Below are positions 1 through 7,646 of a DNA stretch of 33,815 nucleotides, in pieces. A model generated the notes under the pieces. The model had not been told where the DNA came from. It saw nothing but the letters and a program-made list of their open reading frames with translations, and made no database searches. Source of the DNA: Actinomycetota bacterium (GTDB taxonomy: Bacteria > Actinomycetota > CADDZG01 > WHSQ01); assembly GCA_009379915.1 (NCBI GenBank), contig WHSV01000033.1, positions 1 to 33,815 of the forward strand. The letters are read 5' to 3'. Within the stretch, counting starts at the first letter, position 1; the number at the start of each line of letters is the position of its first letter. The position numbers were made by a program, and so were the translations under genes.

Positions 1-111
1 AAGGAGTTCAACCTGACGCGCGAGCGCATTCGGCAGATCGAGGCCAAGGCGCTGTCTAAGCTTCGTCACCCCTCGACGCCGGGCAAGCTGCGCGACATGG
101 TGACCATCTAG
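1..111 (+). CDS. Primary-type RNA polymerase sigma factor, C-terminal end (partial)
   Basis: The window opens inside a reading frame that ends at TAG 109-111. The 36 visible residues include [20 protein letters not shown], the recognition helix and following segment of sigma region 4.2, which contacts the -35 element. This motif is characteristic of the sigma-70 family, RpoD/SigA/HrdB-like. The tail ([12 protein letters not shown]) is short, as expected for the C-terminus of a primary sigma factor. Regions 1-4.1 lie outside the window, so the choice between principal sigma and a close SigB-type paralogue cannot be made here. Confidence 0.88.
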   Translation, partial: KEFNLTRERIRQIEAKALSKLRHPSTPGKLRDMVTI

Positions 112-222
112 CCGAACCCCAGAGCCGAGCGTTCGCCTAGCTTGACGGCGGCCGATAGGTGCGGCCTCGCCCCTGAAGTGGGTAGAACCTGCCCCCCTTC
201 GCCGAGGCGGGGCGCCACCCTC

Positions 223-228
223 TACACT
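223..228 (+). promoter_or_regulatory. Probable -10 hexamer (TACACT) for a leaderless transcript
   Basis: TACACT ends exactly 6 nt before the ATG at 235, and no Shine-Dalgarno sequence lies between. This spacing puts the transcription start at or next to the A of the start codon, the usual geometry of leaderless actinobacterial mRNAs. No convincing -35 is visible. The same geometry recurs at several other starts in this window. Confidence 0.5.
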
Positions 229-234
229 GAACCG

Positions 235-525
235 ATGGTCACCACCGTCGTTCTCGCCACCTGCGACATACACCGGGTTCCCGAAACCGCCCAAGCGATC
301 GCGGACCTCACCGAGGTCAGCGAAGTCTACTCCGTGGCCGGTGATTACGATCTCGTCATCATGGTTCGGGTGCGGGAGCACGAGGAGCTTGCTCGGGTCG
401 TGACCGAGGGGATCGCCAAAGTGCCCGGGGTCGAGCGGACTCAGACCCTCGTGGCCTTCAAGGTTTACTCCCACCACGACGTCGAAGCCATGTTCTCAGT
501 GGGGCTGGAAGAGGAAGCACTCTAG
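235..525 (+). CDS. Stand-alone Lrp/AsnC ligand-binding (RAM) domain protein
   Basis: A 96-residue protein with no helix-turn-helix. The pattern VTTVVLATCDIH...VYSVAGDYDLVIMVRV...VPGVERTQTLVAFKVYS matches the RAM / AsnC_trans_reg fold, whose GD(Y/H)D segment forms part of the amino-acid effector site. Such SAM-only (stand-alone RAM) proteins form dimers or larger rings and are thought to sense amino acids or modulate full-length Lrp proteins. The reading frame is open further upstream to 142, but ATG 235 is preferred because the domain begins directly there and a -10-like hexamer sits 6 nt before it. thiI follows 11 nt downstream on the same strand and is probably co-transcribed. The ligand is not predictable. 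Confidence 0.85.
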   Translation: MVTTVVLATCDIHRVPETAQAIADLTEVSEVYSVAGDYDLVIMVRVREHEELARVVTEGIAKVPGVERTQTLVAFKVYSHHDVEAMFSVGLEEEAL

Positions 526-536
526 GGGGCCGCAGT

Positions 537-1712
537 TTGGCCGACGTTCTGGTCATCCACTATCACGAGATCAGCCTGAAGGGTCGAAACCGTGACTTCT
601 TCGAGGACACCCTCGGGCGCAACCTGAAGCGGGCCCTGCGCGGCACGGGTTACGACAGGATTCGACGAGGATTCGGTCGCATCACGGTGGACTTCAAGGC
701 GGCCAATCGGCTCGCGGACGCGGTGGAACGCGCCTCGAAGGTGTTCGGCATCGCGAACATCGGCGTCGGCCGGCGAGTCGCCCAGGACATCCACGAGATC
801 GGGGCCGTGGCGCTCGAGTTGATGGAGGCGGAGCCGTTCGAGTCCTTCGCGGTGCGCGCCCGTCGGAGTCACTCGACGTTTGCGATGAAATCCTCGGAGA
901 TCAACGAGATCATCGGCCAGCGAATCAAGGACGCCACCGGGGCGCCGGTCAGGCTCAAGGAACCGGACGCCACCGTCCACATCGAGGTTTTCGGAAATAC
1001 CGCCCTCGTCTACCGGAGGCGCATTCGAGGCCTTGGCGGACTGCCCGTGGGGACCTCCGGACGGATGATCGCTCTTCTGTCCGGCGGGATCGACTCCCCG
1101 GTCGCCTCATGGCGCATGGCGCTTAGGGGGGCCGAGATCGAATTTCTTCACTTCCACGGCCGTCCCTACACGGATCCAAGCTCGATCCGACAGGTCGAGG
1201 AGCTGCTCGACGTCCTCGTCCAGTATCAGCTCAGGGGACTGCTTCACCTGGTTCCGCTTGGTGACGCTCAGAAAGAGATCGTCCTTCACTCACCCGCGAA
1301 TCTGCGAGTGGTGCTGTACCGGAGAACGATGATGCGCATCGCCGCCGCACTTGCCACCCAGCGCGAGGCTCAAGCGTTGATCACAGGCGACAGTCTCGGT
1401 CAGGTTGCATCGCAGACGGTCGAGAACATCAACACGGTTAGCGGGTCGATCCCCGGCGTGCAGGTTTTCCGCCCCTTGATTGGCATGGACAAGATGGAGA
1501 TCATCAAGACTGCACAGGCGATCGGCACGTTCGACATCTCGACGCGCAAATACCAGGATTGCTGCGTATTGTTCGAGCCCCGCTCGCCCATCACGCGCGC
1601 CACCGCGACCGCGGCAGACCGGGCCGAGGACGAGCTCGACGTCGACGCACTCGCCGGCAAGGCATTGGCAGGCATCGAGACGCGCGTTTTCGAGCTGCCG
1701 TCTCTTAAATAG
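537..1712 (+). CDS. thiI: tRNA 4-thiouridine synthetase / thiamine sulfur-transfer protein ThiI
   Basis: A 391-residue protein starting at TTG 537, preceded by an AGGGGG ribosome-binding site. The order is an N-terminal ferredoxin-like region (about 1-60), a THUMP RNA-binding domain (about 60-165), and an adenylating PP-loop domain with SGGIDSP at 182-188 and LITGDSLGQVASQT at 281-294. ThiI adenylates U8 of tRNA and transfers sulfur to it; in many bacteria it also supplies sulfur to thiazole synthesis. The C-terminal rhodanese domain of the E. coli enzyme (482 aa) is absent, as in Bacillus and archaeal forms, so persulfide must come from another protein. Cys342-Cys343 in the KYQDCCVLF segment match the conserved Cys near the end of the PP-loop domain. 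The cysteine desulfurase and separate rhodanese further along the window are possible sulfur donors; this link is inference. Confidence 0.93.
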   Translation: MADVLVIHYHEISLKGRNRDFFEDTLGRNLKRALRGTGYDRIRRGFGRITVDFKAANRLADAVERASKVFGIANIGVGRRVAQDIHEIGAVALELMEAEPFESFAVRARRSHSTFAMKSSEINEIIGQRIKDATGAPVRLKEPDATVHIEVFGNTALVYRRRIRGLGGLPVGTSGRMIALLSGGIDSPVASWRMALRGAEIEFLHFHGRPYTDPSSIRQVEELLDVLVQYQLRGLLHLVPLGDAQKEIVLHSPANLRVVLYRRTMMRIAAALATQREAQALITGDSLGQVASQTVENINTVSGSIPGVQVFRPLIGMDKMEIIKTAQAIGTFDISTRKYQDCCVLFEPRSPITRATATAADRAEDELDVDALAGKALAGIETRVFELPSLK

Positions 1713-1796
1713 GGCAGTCTGGACAGCGGCCAGGACGTGCTCCGGCGGGGGCCCGGTAATGTGACTTGGAGCCATCGTCCGAGTCCAGGGGGGACA

Positions 1797-3592
1797 ATGG
1801 ACGACATCTTTGAATCGGCGCTGCGCGCGCCGATGTCACGCCGGACTTGATCAAAGGGATCGCAGCCGCAGGCGCTGCCTCGTGGGTGACGACGCTGCCG
1901 GGCACCGCCGAGGCCAAGCCGAGTCGCTTCCATCACTTCAACGCAATCGCGCCCAGCGAGGCGGACGAGCTGCAGGTCCCGGACGGGTACGCACAGGAAG
2001 TCGTCATCAGCTGGGGCGAGGAGTTCGGCGATGGACTCGTGTTTGGCTACAACTGCGACTACTCGACATTCTTCCAACTCGGAAAGCGCCGGGATGAAGG
2101 ACTCATCTGGGTCAACCACGAGTACGTCATTCCCTTCTTCACCAGCGACTGGACGAGTTCGATGGACGCGAGCTGGAACCCGCACGTCGAGCCCTACCTC
2201 TCGATCATGCAGCGAGAAGGAAGAGGTCGGCGGGTCGATAATCCACGTCCGCCGCGACCGCTCGGGTGCATGGAAGGTGGTGAAGGGGTCCGAGCACTCG
2301 AGGCGCTTCTACGGCGACGGACCGGTCGTTCCGTACGACGGTCCGGTCGCGGGATCCGGGCTGGTTCCCGACGAGGGCGTGCTCGGCACGCTCGCAAATT
2401 GCTCGGGTGCTCAGACGCCCTGGGGCACGGTGCTGAGTTGCGAAGAGAACTTCCAGAGCTACGGACTGAAGCGCGCGATGCCGTTTGCGCTCGGCTGGAT
2501 CAGGGACGACGGCTCCACCGAGGAAGAAGTCAACTACTACATCGGCGAGCCCGGCATCAACGTCGACAACCAGCCGGTGACCGACCGATGGCCGTTCTAC
2601 GGTTACGTGGTCGAGATAGATCCGTTGACGGGCGAGGCCGTCAAGCACACGGCCCTTGGACGCATCCACCACGAGAACGTCGGCTGGCGCATCGCACCCT
2701 CGGGGCGGGTCATCGCCTACACCGGAGATGATGCGCCGGCGGCCGACGGCATGTTCTTCAAGTTCGTGTCGTCGGGGCGTTACCGCAAGAACATGTCCCG
2801 CTCGGATGCGATGAGGTTGCTGAGCGACGGACAACTCTACGTCGCCCAGTGGTTCCCGTCGGCCAACGACGCGGCGGTCGACCAAGGAGTGGGCGTGTGG
2901 CATCCGCTCGACATGAACGATCCGGAGGCGATGGCGTTCACGACGAGGTGGATCGAGGCGAACATCGTTCCCCAGAGCGGAGGCGACCTCACGCAGTTCA
3001 GGGTTCCCCGCGCCGAGGACTGCGAGTGCGTACCAGGGCGGCCGAAGGACGTCCTGATCTCGCTTACGAGCGCGCGAGGGCGTCCCGCCGACCCCGCGGC
3101 TTACGGCATCGTTCGGCTTCTCGTCGAGAGGAACGCAACCGCCGGCTCGCACGAGTTCGAGTGGGTCGACCTTCTCGAAGGGGGTCAGGACGCGGGGTTC
3201 GCGAGTCCCGACAACCTGGGGTTCTCGGGACGGGGCCACCTCTGGGTCGTGACCGACATCTCGAGCTCGAGCCTCAACACCCCGGGGCGTGGATTCGAGT
3301 GGCACGAGAACAATGCAATCTTCTACGTGCCGCTCAGGGGCCGCAACGCGAACATCGCGTTCCGCTTCGCCAACGCCCCCGTACACGCCGAGCTGACGGG
3401 GCCGACCTTCGTCGAGAGCCAGGACACGCTGTTCCTCAACGTGCAACACTCGGGCGAGGAAACGCCCACCGGGAAGGAGTCCCGGGCAACCCCGCCACGT
3501 ACACGTCGTGGTGGCCGAAAGGAAACCGCACCGCGGGGACAGGCGAGCCCTCCAAGCCCCTTCCCTCCCTCGTCGCCATCAGGAAGCTATAG
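1797..3592 (+). pseudogene. PhoX-family (DUF839) alkaline phosphatase gene with three frame changes
   Basis: Homology to PhoX runs through the stretch, but in three switches of frame. The start (ATG 1797, RBS GGGGGG) reads DIFESALRAPMSRR, then meets TGA at 1848. Restoring one G near 1842-1847 gives SRRDLIKGIAAAGAAS, a textbook twin-arginine signal peptide. The frame from 1847 runs through WVNHEYVIP to about 2210. The next frame starts near 2214 (EKEEVGGSIIHVRR) and runs to about 3470 (TLFLNVQHSGEETPTGKE). A third change leads to PGNPATYTSWWPKGNRTAG and stop TAG 3590-3592. PhoX enzymes are secreted Ca/Fe phosphomonoesterases used in phosphate scavenging. The net length is almost preserved (deletion, insertion, deletion of one base each), which fits either a young pseudogene or local sequencing/assembly error, since other genes in the window are intact. 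A terminator follows at 3603. Confidence 0.8.
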
Positions 3593-3602
3593 CCAACATA
3601 CG

Positions 3603-3650
3603 CGAAAGAGGGGGTCGCAGGGGGGCGCCCCCTCTTTCGTTCCTTCTTTC
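3603..3650 (+). terminator. Rho-independent-type terminator after the PhoX gene
   Basis: A perfect 12-bp inverted repeat, CGAAAGAGGGGG (3603-3614) and CCCCCTCTTTCG (3628-3639), is separated by 13 nt and followed by a T/C-rich run TTCCTTCTTTC. It lies 11 nt after the PhoX stop codon. Confidence 0.75.
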
Positions 3651-4254
3651 GCTCCGCTAACTGGTTGGCTGGGTTCGGCTCTGGTTATCGAAGGGCCCGT
3701 CACCCTGCGTATTCGTCCCGCGCCGTACGGTTCCCTTCCCGGGTGCGAAAAAACCTGCCCGGTTAGTCGGTTTTCTTGGAGCTCAGGCGGTGGTGTCGGC
3801 CGAAAACCCCAAAGGCAGCACCGAAGGCGGAGATGGGGGGTGTTCGGTTTCGTGTACGCCGGTCCGGACGGTGCGGGGGCCGGAAACCCAAAACCGGCAC
3901 CGAAGGGAATTTGGGCTGCTCGCCTCGGTCTTGCGGGTCCGGCGGGGGGCAAGATCGAACCATTGCCGAATATGTTCGCTGTTCGACCATCACGGGCAAG
4001 AGAACAGTCGAAGAGGCTCCCACCGCACTCGCGGCCATAGGTTCGACCTGAGACGACGGCCAGAGTCGGTGAATGGTCGAAAGTTCACAACCAAGCCGGA
4101 GCGGGCCCCGAAAACCTCGCCCCGCACCCACTTCCCCCGTCGATGCTCGGTTTTGCCTTTGTCTTGTTCCGGAGCGGGCCCCGAAAACCGGCGCGCGGCC
4201 AACCCATCGCCCCCTTTGATGCTCGGTTTTGCGTTTGACTCGACGGCAGCGGCC
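3651..4254. repeat. Non-coding region with degenerate 73-80 bp stem-loop repeats
   Basis: No convincing gene is present between the PhoX terminator and the aldehyde dehydrogenase stop. Two tandem copies of a 73-bp element start at 4096 and 4169; both begin CCGGAGCGGGCCCCGAAAAC and both carry GATGCTCGGTTTTGC about 45 nt later. Two related, more diverged copies start at 3798 and 3878 (80 bp apart), with GGCCGAAAACCCC and GGCCGGAAACCC plus CACCGAAGG. Within a unit AAAACC(G) and (C)GGTTTT can pair across a loop of about 33 nt, for example 4184-4190 with 4224-4230. On the minus strand the last units directly follow the aldehyde dehydrogenase stop and could act in termination or RNA stability. The function is unknown. 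Confidence 0.6.
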
Positions 4255-5838
4255 CTAGAGCTTCTCTCTCATCGCCCTGCCCACGCTGCCGGCGAACCGG
4301 CGAGCGGCTCCGAGCTTGTCGGTCATCGAGGGGGCGGACAGCGCTTCGGCTACCGCTCGCAGCACATCGCTCGTGGCCTCGCCGTAGGGGTACCAGAAGA
4401 GCCGCTTCAGCCTCACCGGGCCGTTGGTACCGACGTGGGTGGGCACGGTGAACTCCCTTATCCCGTAGACGCCGTTCAAGCGGCCGTAGCCCGACTCGCC
4501 GACGCCGCCCCACGGTGACCACGGAACGCCGGCTGCCTCGGCGTGGCAGTTGATGGTCACCGTGCCCGACCGCACCTCGGACGCAATGCGCCTGGCCCGG
4601 CTTCGGTCACCGCTCCACACCGATGCGCTCAGGTTGAAGCCCTCTTCGTTTGCGCGCCGGATCGCTTCGTCGTCGTCCCACACTCTCACGATCGGTAGCA
4701 GGGGGCCGAACGTCTCCTCCCCGAAAACCTCCATGCTTTCGGTGCGGCCCTGGATGATCGTCGGATAAGCCCACAGCGTCCCGCCGGCATTTGCTTTCCC
4801 CGCGTCCGGCCCTCCGGCAACCAGAGTGGCTCCCTTGTCGACGGCATCGGTGAGGTGGCCCTTGAAAGTGTCGAGCTGGGTGGGTGTGGTCATCGATCCG
4901 ATGTCGCCTCGGCCGTCCTGACGGAGGCGAGCCAGCTTGGCTGCGAGCTCGGACTCGAACTCGTCCGCGATCGAGTCGGCAACGTAGGCCCGCTCGACCG
5001 CCGTGCAGGCTTGGCCCGCGTTCAAAAAAGCGCCCCAAAGCACACCGGAGGTAGCGAGGTCGAGGTCCGCGTCGTCGCAAACGATTGCCGCATCCTGTCC
5101 CCCTAGCTCCATCACGACGGGGGTCAGATGCTTGGCCGCGGCCTCCGCGATCCTTCGCCCCGTTGCGGGAGATCCGATGAAACTCACCTTGTCGCAGGGA
5201 GCGTCGACGAGAGCGGCTCCCACGTCGCCCGCACCCTGCACGACCGTAGCGACTCCGGCGGGAAGAGGTTCGATCACCTCTCGAATGCGTTCACCGACCC
5301 CGGGCGTAACCTCCGATGGTTTGAGAACGACCGTGTTGCCGGCGAGAAGAGCCGGAACCATCCCCATCAACGACAGAAAGAAGGGATAGTTCCACGGAGC
5401 GATGCACCCGACTACGCCGAAGGGTCGATACTCGACACGCGAGGTGAGACCCATCACCGGACCAATAAGCGCACCGGGGCGATCCGGTCGCAACCATTTC
5501 GGTGCCATGCGTTCCTGGTACTGAAGCCCAACAACCGCAGGCATGAGGTCGTGCGCGAGCGCCTCAGAATGTGGCTTCCCGCATTCCTGAGAGATCGTTT
5601 CAACGATCTCGTCGAGATGACGGTAAATGCGGTGGCGCACCTCGCGCAGATGACGCGCTCGACCCTGCGGAGCGATCGCGCCCCATTCCGATTGCACCTT
5701 CCGGGCGGCAGCGACGATGCCCTCGATCTCCTCCGGCTTGCTGGGGCTGATCTCGCCGAGAACCTCACCCGTCTGAGGGTTCCTCGACTTCAAGGTCGGA
5801 GACTTCGATGACCTGACTTTGGTCTTGGTGCCTGCCAT
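4255..5838 (-). CDS. NAD(P)-dependent aldehyde dehydrogenase
   Basis: A 527-residue protein of the aldehyde dehydrogenase superfamily, which oxidises aldehydes to carboxylates. Catalytic features are present: Asn150 in APWNYPF, the nucleotide-binding GSPATG at 222-227, general-base Glu244 in MELGGQD and nucleophile Cys278 in NAGQACTAVE. GVGESGYGRLNG near residue 440 is the usual C-terminal bridging motif. A C-terminal tail of about 60 residues extends past the core, and a basic N-terminal extension precedes NPQTGEVLGE. The family resembles succinate-semialdehyde / generic aliphatic aldehyde dehydrogenases, but the substrate cannot be assigned. ATG 5838 is chosen as the first start; a GGGGAG lies about 12 nt upstream. 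It is downstream of, and co-directional with, the MoaD-Tag fusion gene (58-nt gap). Confidence 0.9.
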   Translation of the reverse strand: MAGTKTKVRSSKSPTLKSRNPQTGEVLGEISPSKPEEIEGIVAAARKVQSEWGAIAPQGRARHLREVRHRIYRHLDEIVETISQECGKPHSEALAHDLMPAVVGLQYQERMAPKWLRPDRPGALIGPVMGLTSRVEYRPFGVVGCIAPWNYPFFLSLMGMVPALLAGNTVVLKPSEVTPGVGERIREVIEPLPAGVATVVQGAGDVGAALVDAPCDKVSFIGSPATGRRIAEAAAKHLTPVVMELGGQDAAIVCDDADLDLATSGVLWGAFLNAGQACTAVERAYVADSIADEFESELAAKLARLRQDGRGDIGSMTTPTQLDTFKGHLTDAVDKGATLVAGGPDAGKANAGGTLWAYPTIIQGRTESMEVFGEETFGPLLPIVRVWDDDEAIRRANEEGFNLSASVWSGDRSRARRIASEVRSGTVTINCHAEAAGVPWSPWGGVGESGYGRLNGVYGIREFTVPTHVGTNGPVRLKRLFWYPYGEATSDVLRAVAEALSAPSMTDKLGAARRFAGSVGRAMREKL

Positions 5839-5896
5839 GGCAGCGTCACTCCCCGCTTCCGCTCATCCGTGCTCGCTCACCCTCCTGGGAATCAGC

Positions 5897-6703
5897 CTAA
5901 AGGAGATCGCGATAGCGCCAGCAGCTGACGATGTGATCGTTGACCATGCCCGTCGCCTGCATGTGCGCGTAGCAGATAGTGGGGCCCACGAACTTGAAGC
6001 CGCGCCGCTTGAGATCCTTGCTCATCGCTCTCGACTCCTCCGTCTCCGCCGGCAGATCTTCCATCGACGTGTGGCCGTTCACCACGGGTTTCCCGTCGAC
6101 GAACTGCCAGATGTAGTCGCTGAAGCTTCCGATCGAGTCACGTACCTCGAGAAAGGCCCGCGCGTTGGACACGGCTGCGTTCATCTTTGCTCGATTGCGA
6201 ATCAGGCCCTTGTTCGTGAGAAGCATCTCGACCTTGGTCTCGTCGTACCGGGCGATCTTCTCCGGATCGAACCCATCCAGGGCGTCCCGGTAGTTGGCGC
6301 GCTTGTTGAGCACGGTCGACCACGACAGGCCGGCCTGAACTCCTTCGAGCACCAGGAACTCGAATTGCCCACGGTCGTCTCGAAGCGGCACTCCCCATTC
6401 GGTGTCGTGATACTCACTCATGAGCTCGGAGGGAAGCGCCCAGTCGCACCGCACGACGTCGTCCGAGCCACCGCTGTACGGGGGCATTAGCGTGACCACA
6501 TCGCCGTCGGCGAGCGGATCCTCGAGTCGCCCTCGCTCGCCGTTCACGAGAAGCGCGTAGATGAGTCGCTCGGGAGCGCCGAGCAGATGAACGAGGTCGA
6601 GGACGCGAGCGGTGTCGTCGAGTTCGAGCGTCGCGCGATTACCCTCCGCGTCCGGTGGCAGGAACTCGCGCATCTGACCGAAGCACATGGCGCTGACCTT
6701 CAT
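5897..6703 (-). CDS. MoaD/ThiS-like beta-grasp domain fused to DNA-3-methyladenine glycosylase I (Tag)
   Basis: 268 residues. Residues 1-79 look like a MoaD-type sulfur-carrier fold: MKVSAMCFGQMREF, then LLVNGERG, GDVVTLMPPYSGG, ending in Gly78-Gly79 at exactly the place where MoaD/ThiS end. After a seven-residue linker, residues 85-268 are a complete Tag enzyme: RCDW, EYHDTEWGVP, LEGVQAGLSW, RGFKFVGPTICY, MVNDHIVSCW. The four zinc ligands of E. coli Tag have equivalents at Cys86, His99, His257 and Cys261, and Glu120 matches the base-binding Glu. Tag removes 3-methyladenine from alkylated DNA. A GTG at residue 84 (6454) would start a stand-alone Tag of normal length, but it has no obvious ribosome-binding site. 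ATG 6703 lies 6 nt after a TAGTCT hexamer, suggesting leaderless expression. The neighbouring rhodanese is suggestive but not proof of sulfur chemistry. Confidence 0.88.
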   Translation of the reverse strand: MKVSAMCFGQMREFLPPDAEGNRATLELDDTARVLDLVHLLGAPERLIYALLVNGERGRLEDPLADGDVVTLMPPYSGGSDDVVRCDWALPSELMSEYHDTEWGVPLRDDRGQFEFLVLEGVQAGLSWSTVLNKRANYRDALDGFDPEKIARYDETKVEMLLTNKGLIRNRAKMNAAVSNARAFLEVRDSIGSFSDYIWQFVDGKPVVNGHTSMEDLPAETEESRAMSKDLKRRGFKFVGPTICYAHMQATGMVNDHIVSCWRYRDLL

Positions 6704-6709
6704 GGAGCA

Positions 6710-6715
6710 AGACTA
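6710..6715 (-). promoter_or_regulatory. Probable -10 hexamer (TAGTCT) for a leaderless MoaD-Tag mRNA
   Basis: Read on the minus strand, TAGTCT is followed by TGCTCC (6 nt) and then the ATG at 6703. No ribosome-binding site precedes this start, so leaderless transcription is the simplest explanation. Confidence 0.5.
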
Positions 6716-6749
6716 TTGCGTGCTGCGTCGCCCTCCATCACCACTACGA

Positions 6750-6781
6750 GAAACGCCGCCCCGAAAGGAGCGGCGTTCTCA
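6750..6781 (-). terminator. Stem-loop terminator downstream of the rhodanese gene
   Basis: AACGCCGC and GCGGCGTT pair around a 10-nt loop, about 25 nt after the rhodanese stop codon. A short TTTCTC follows on the minus strand. The lack of a long U-run is common in high-GC actinobacteria. It separates the rhodanese unit from the MoaD-Tag gene. Confidence 0.55.
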
Positions 6782-6806
6782 TGGAGAACCAGGTACTAGC
6801 AGAGAG

Positions 6807-7646
6807 CTACTTCTCGATCGGGACACCCACGAGGCTGCCGTATTCGGTCCAGCTGCCGTCGTAGTTCTTGACGTTAGAGAAACCCAGAAGCTCGGCCAGC
6901 ACGAACCAGCTGTGACTCGAACGCTCGCCGATGCGGCAGTAGGCCACGACGTCTTTGTCCGACGTGATGCCCTCGGCCTCGTAGAGCTTCTGGAGTTCGT
7001 CGGCCGACTTGAAGGTACCGTCGTCCTTGACCGTCTTGGACCATGTGATGTTGGCGGCTCCCGGAATATGTCCCGGCACCTGCGCCTGCTCCTGGGGAAG
7101 GTGCGGCGGGGCGAGAAGCTCGCCACGGAACTCCTCCGGCGAGCGCACGTCCACCCAGGAACCACCGGATTCGACCCGCTTCGTCACCTCGTCACGGAAG
7201 ATGCGCAGCTCGGGACGCTCCGTTCCAACCGAGAAGCTCGTCGCGCTGCGGCTGGGCTCGTCCTGGCTCAGAAGGCGGGACTCGAGCTCCCACTTCTTAC
7301 GCCCGCCGTCCAGAAGCTTGAGATTGTCCGCGCCGCGGTACTTGAAGAGCCAGTACGCGTAGGTCGCGAACCAGTTGTTGTTGCCGGAGTAGAGCACGAT
7401 CGTCTGCTCGTTGCCGATGCCCTTGTCGCCGAGGAGTTTCGCAAGCTGCTCGGAGTTGATGAACTCGCGCCGCGGGAGATCGTGTAGCTCCGTCTCCCAG
7501 TTGATAGCGATCGCACCGGGAATGTGGCCCTTGGTGTACGCCGTGGTGTCTTCGTCGACCTCGACGAGCGCAACATCGTCGCTGTCGAGGTTGGACTCGA
7601 GCCAGTCGGTGGTCACGAGCACGTCTGGGTTGGCATATTCGGCCAT
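6807..7646 (-). CDS. Two-domain sulfurtransferase (rhodanese; thiosulfate/3-mercaptopyruvate type)
   Basis: 279 residues with two rhodanese domains. The N-terminal one (about 10-130: VALVEVDED, GHIPGAIAINW, LYSGNNNWFA) lacks the catalytic Cys; the C-terminal one (about 150-275: WVDVRSPEEF, GHIPGAANITW) carries the active loop CRIGERS with Cys237. The CRxGxR(S/T) loop is typical of thiosulfate sulfurtransferases, which move sulfane sulfur via a cysteine persulfide; 3-mercaptopyruvate enzymes usually have CGSGVT. ATG 7646 follows the upstream regulator's stop codon directly, with its GAGGAGGAG ribosome-binding site inside that gene, so the two are an operon. Because ThiI in this window has no rhodanese domain, this protein could help supply persulfide; that is inference. 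Confidence 0.92.
   Translation of the reverse strand: MAEYANPDVLVTTDWLESNLDSDDVALVEVDEDTTAYTKGHIPGAIAINWETELHDLPRREFINSEQLAKLLGDKGIGNEQTIVLYSGNNNWFATYAYWLFKYRGADNLKLLDGGRKKWELESRLLSQDEPSRSATSFSVGTERPELRIFRDEVTKRVESGGSWVDVRSPEEFRGELLAPPHLPQEQAQVPGHIPGAANITWSKTVKDDGTFKSADELQKLYEAEGITSDKDVVAYCRIGERSSHSWFVLAELLGFSNVKNYDGSWTEYGSLVGVPIEK

Noticed and set aside
2205-3449. Long minus-strand open frame (414 codons) opposite the PhoX gene
   Set aside because: Composition is Arg/Pro/Val-rich as expected for antisense of high-GC coding DNA; PhoX homology is on the plus strand.
3950-4070. tRNA-like GTTCGA words in the intergenic region
   Set aside because: No cloverleaf can be built: acceptor and anticodon stems do not pair.
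3587-4518. Several 90-240 codon frames in and next to the gene-free region
   Set aside because: Overlapping on both strands, with repeat-derived sequence, no ribosome-binding sites and no family resemblance.
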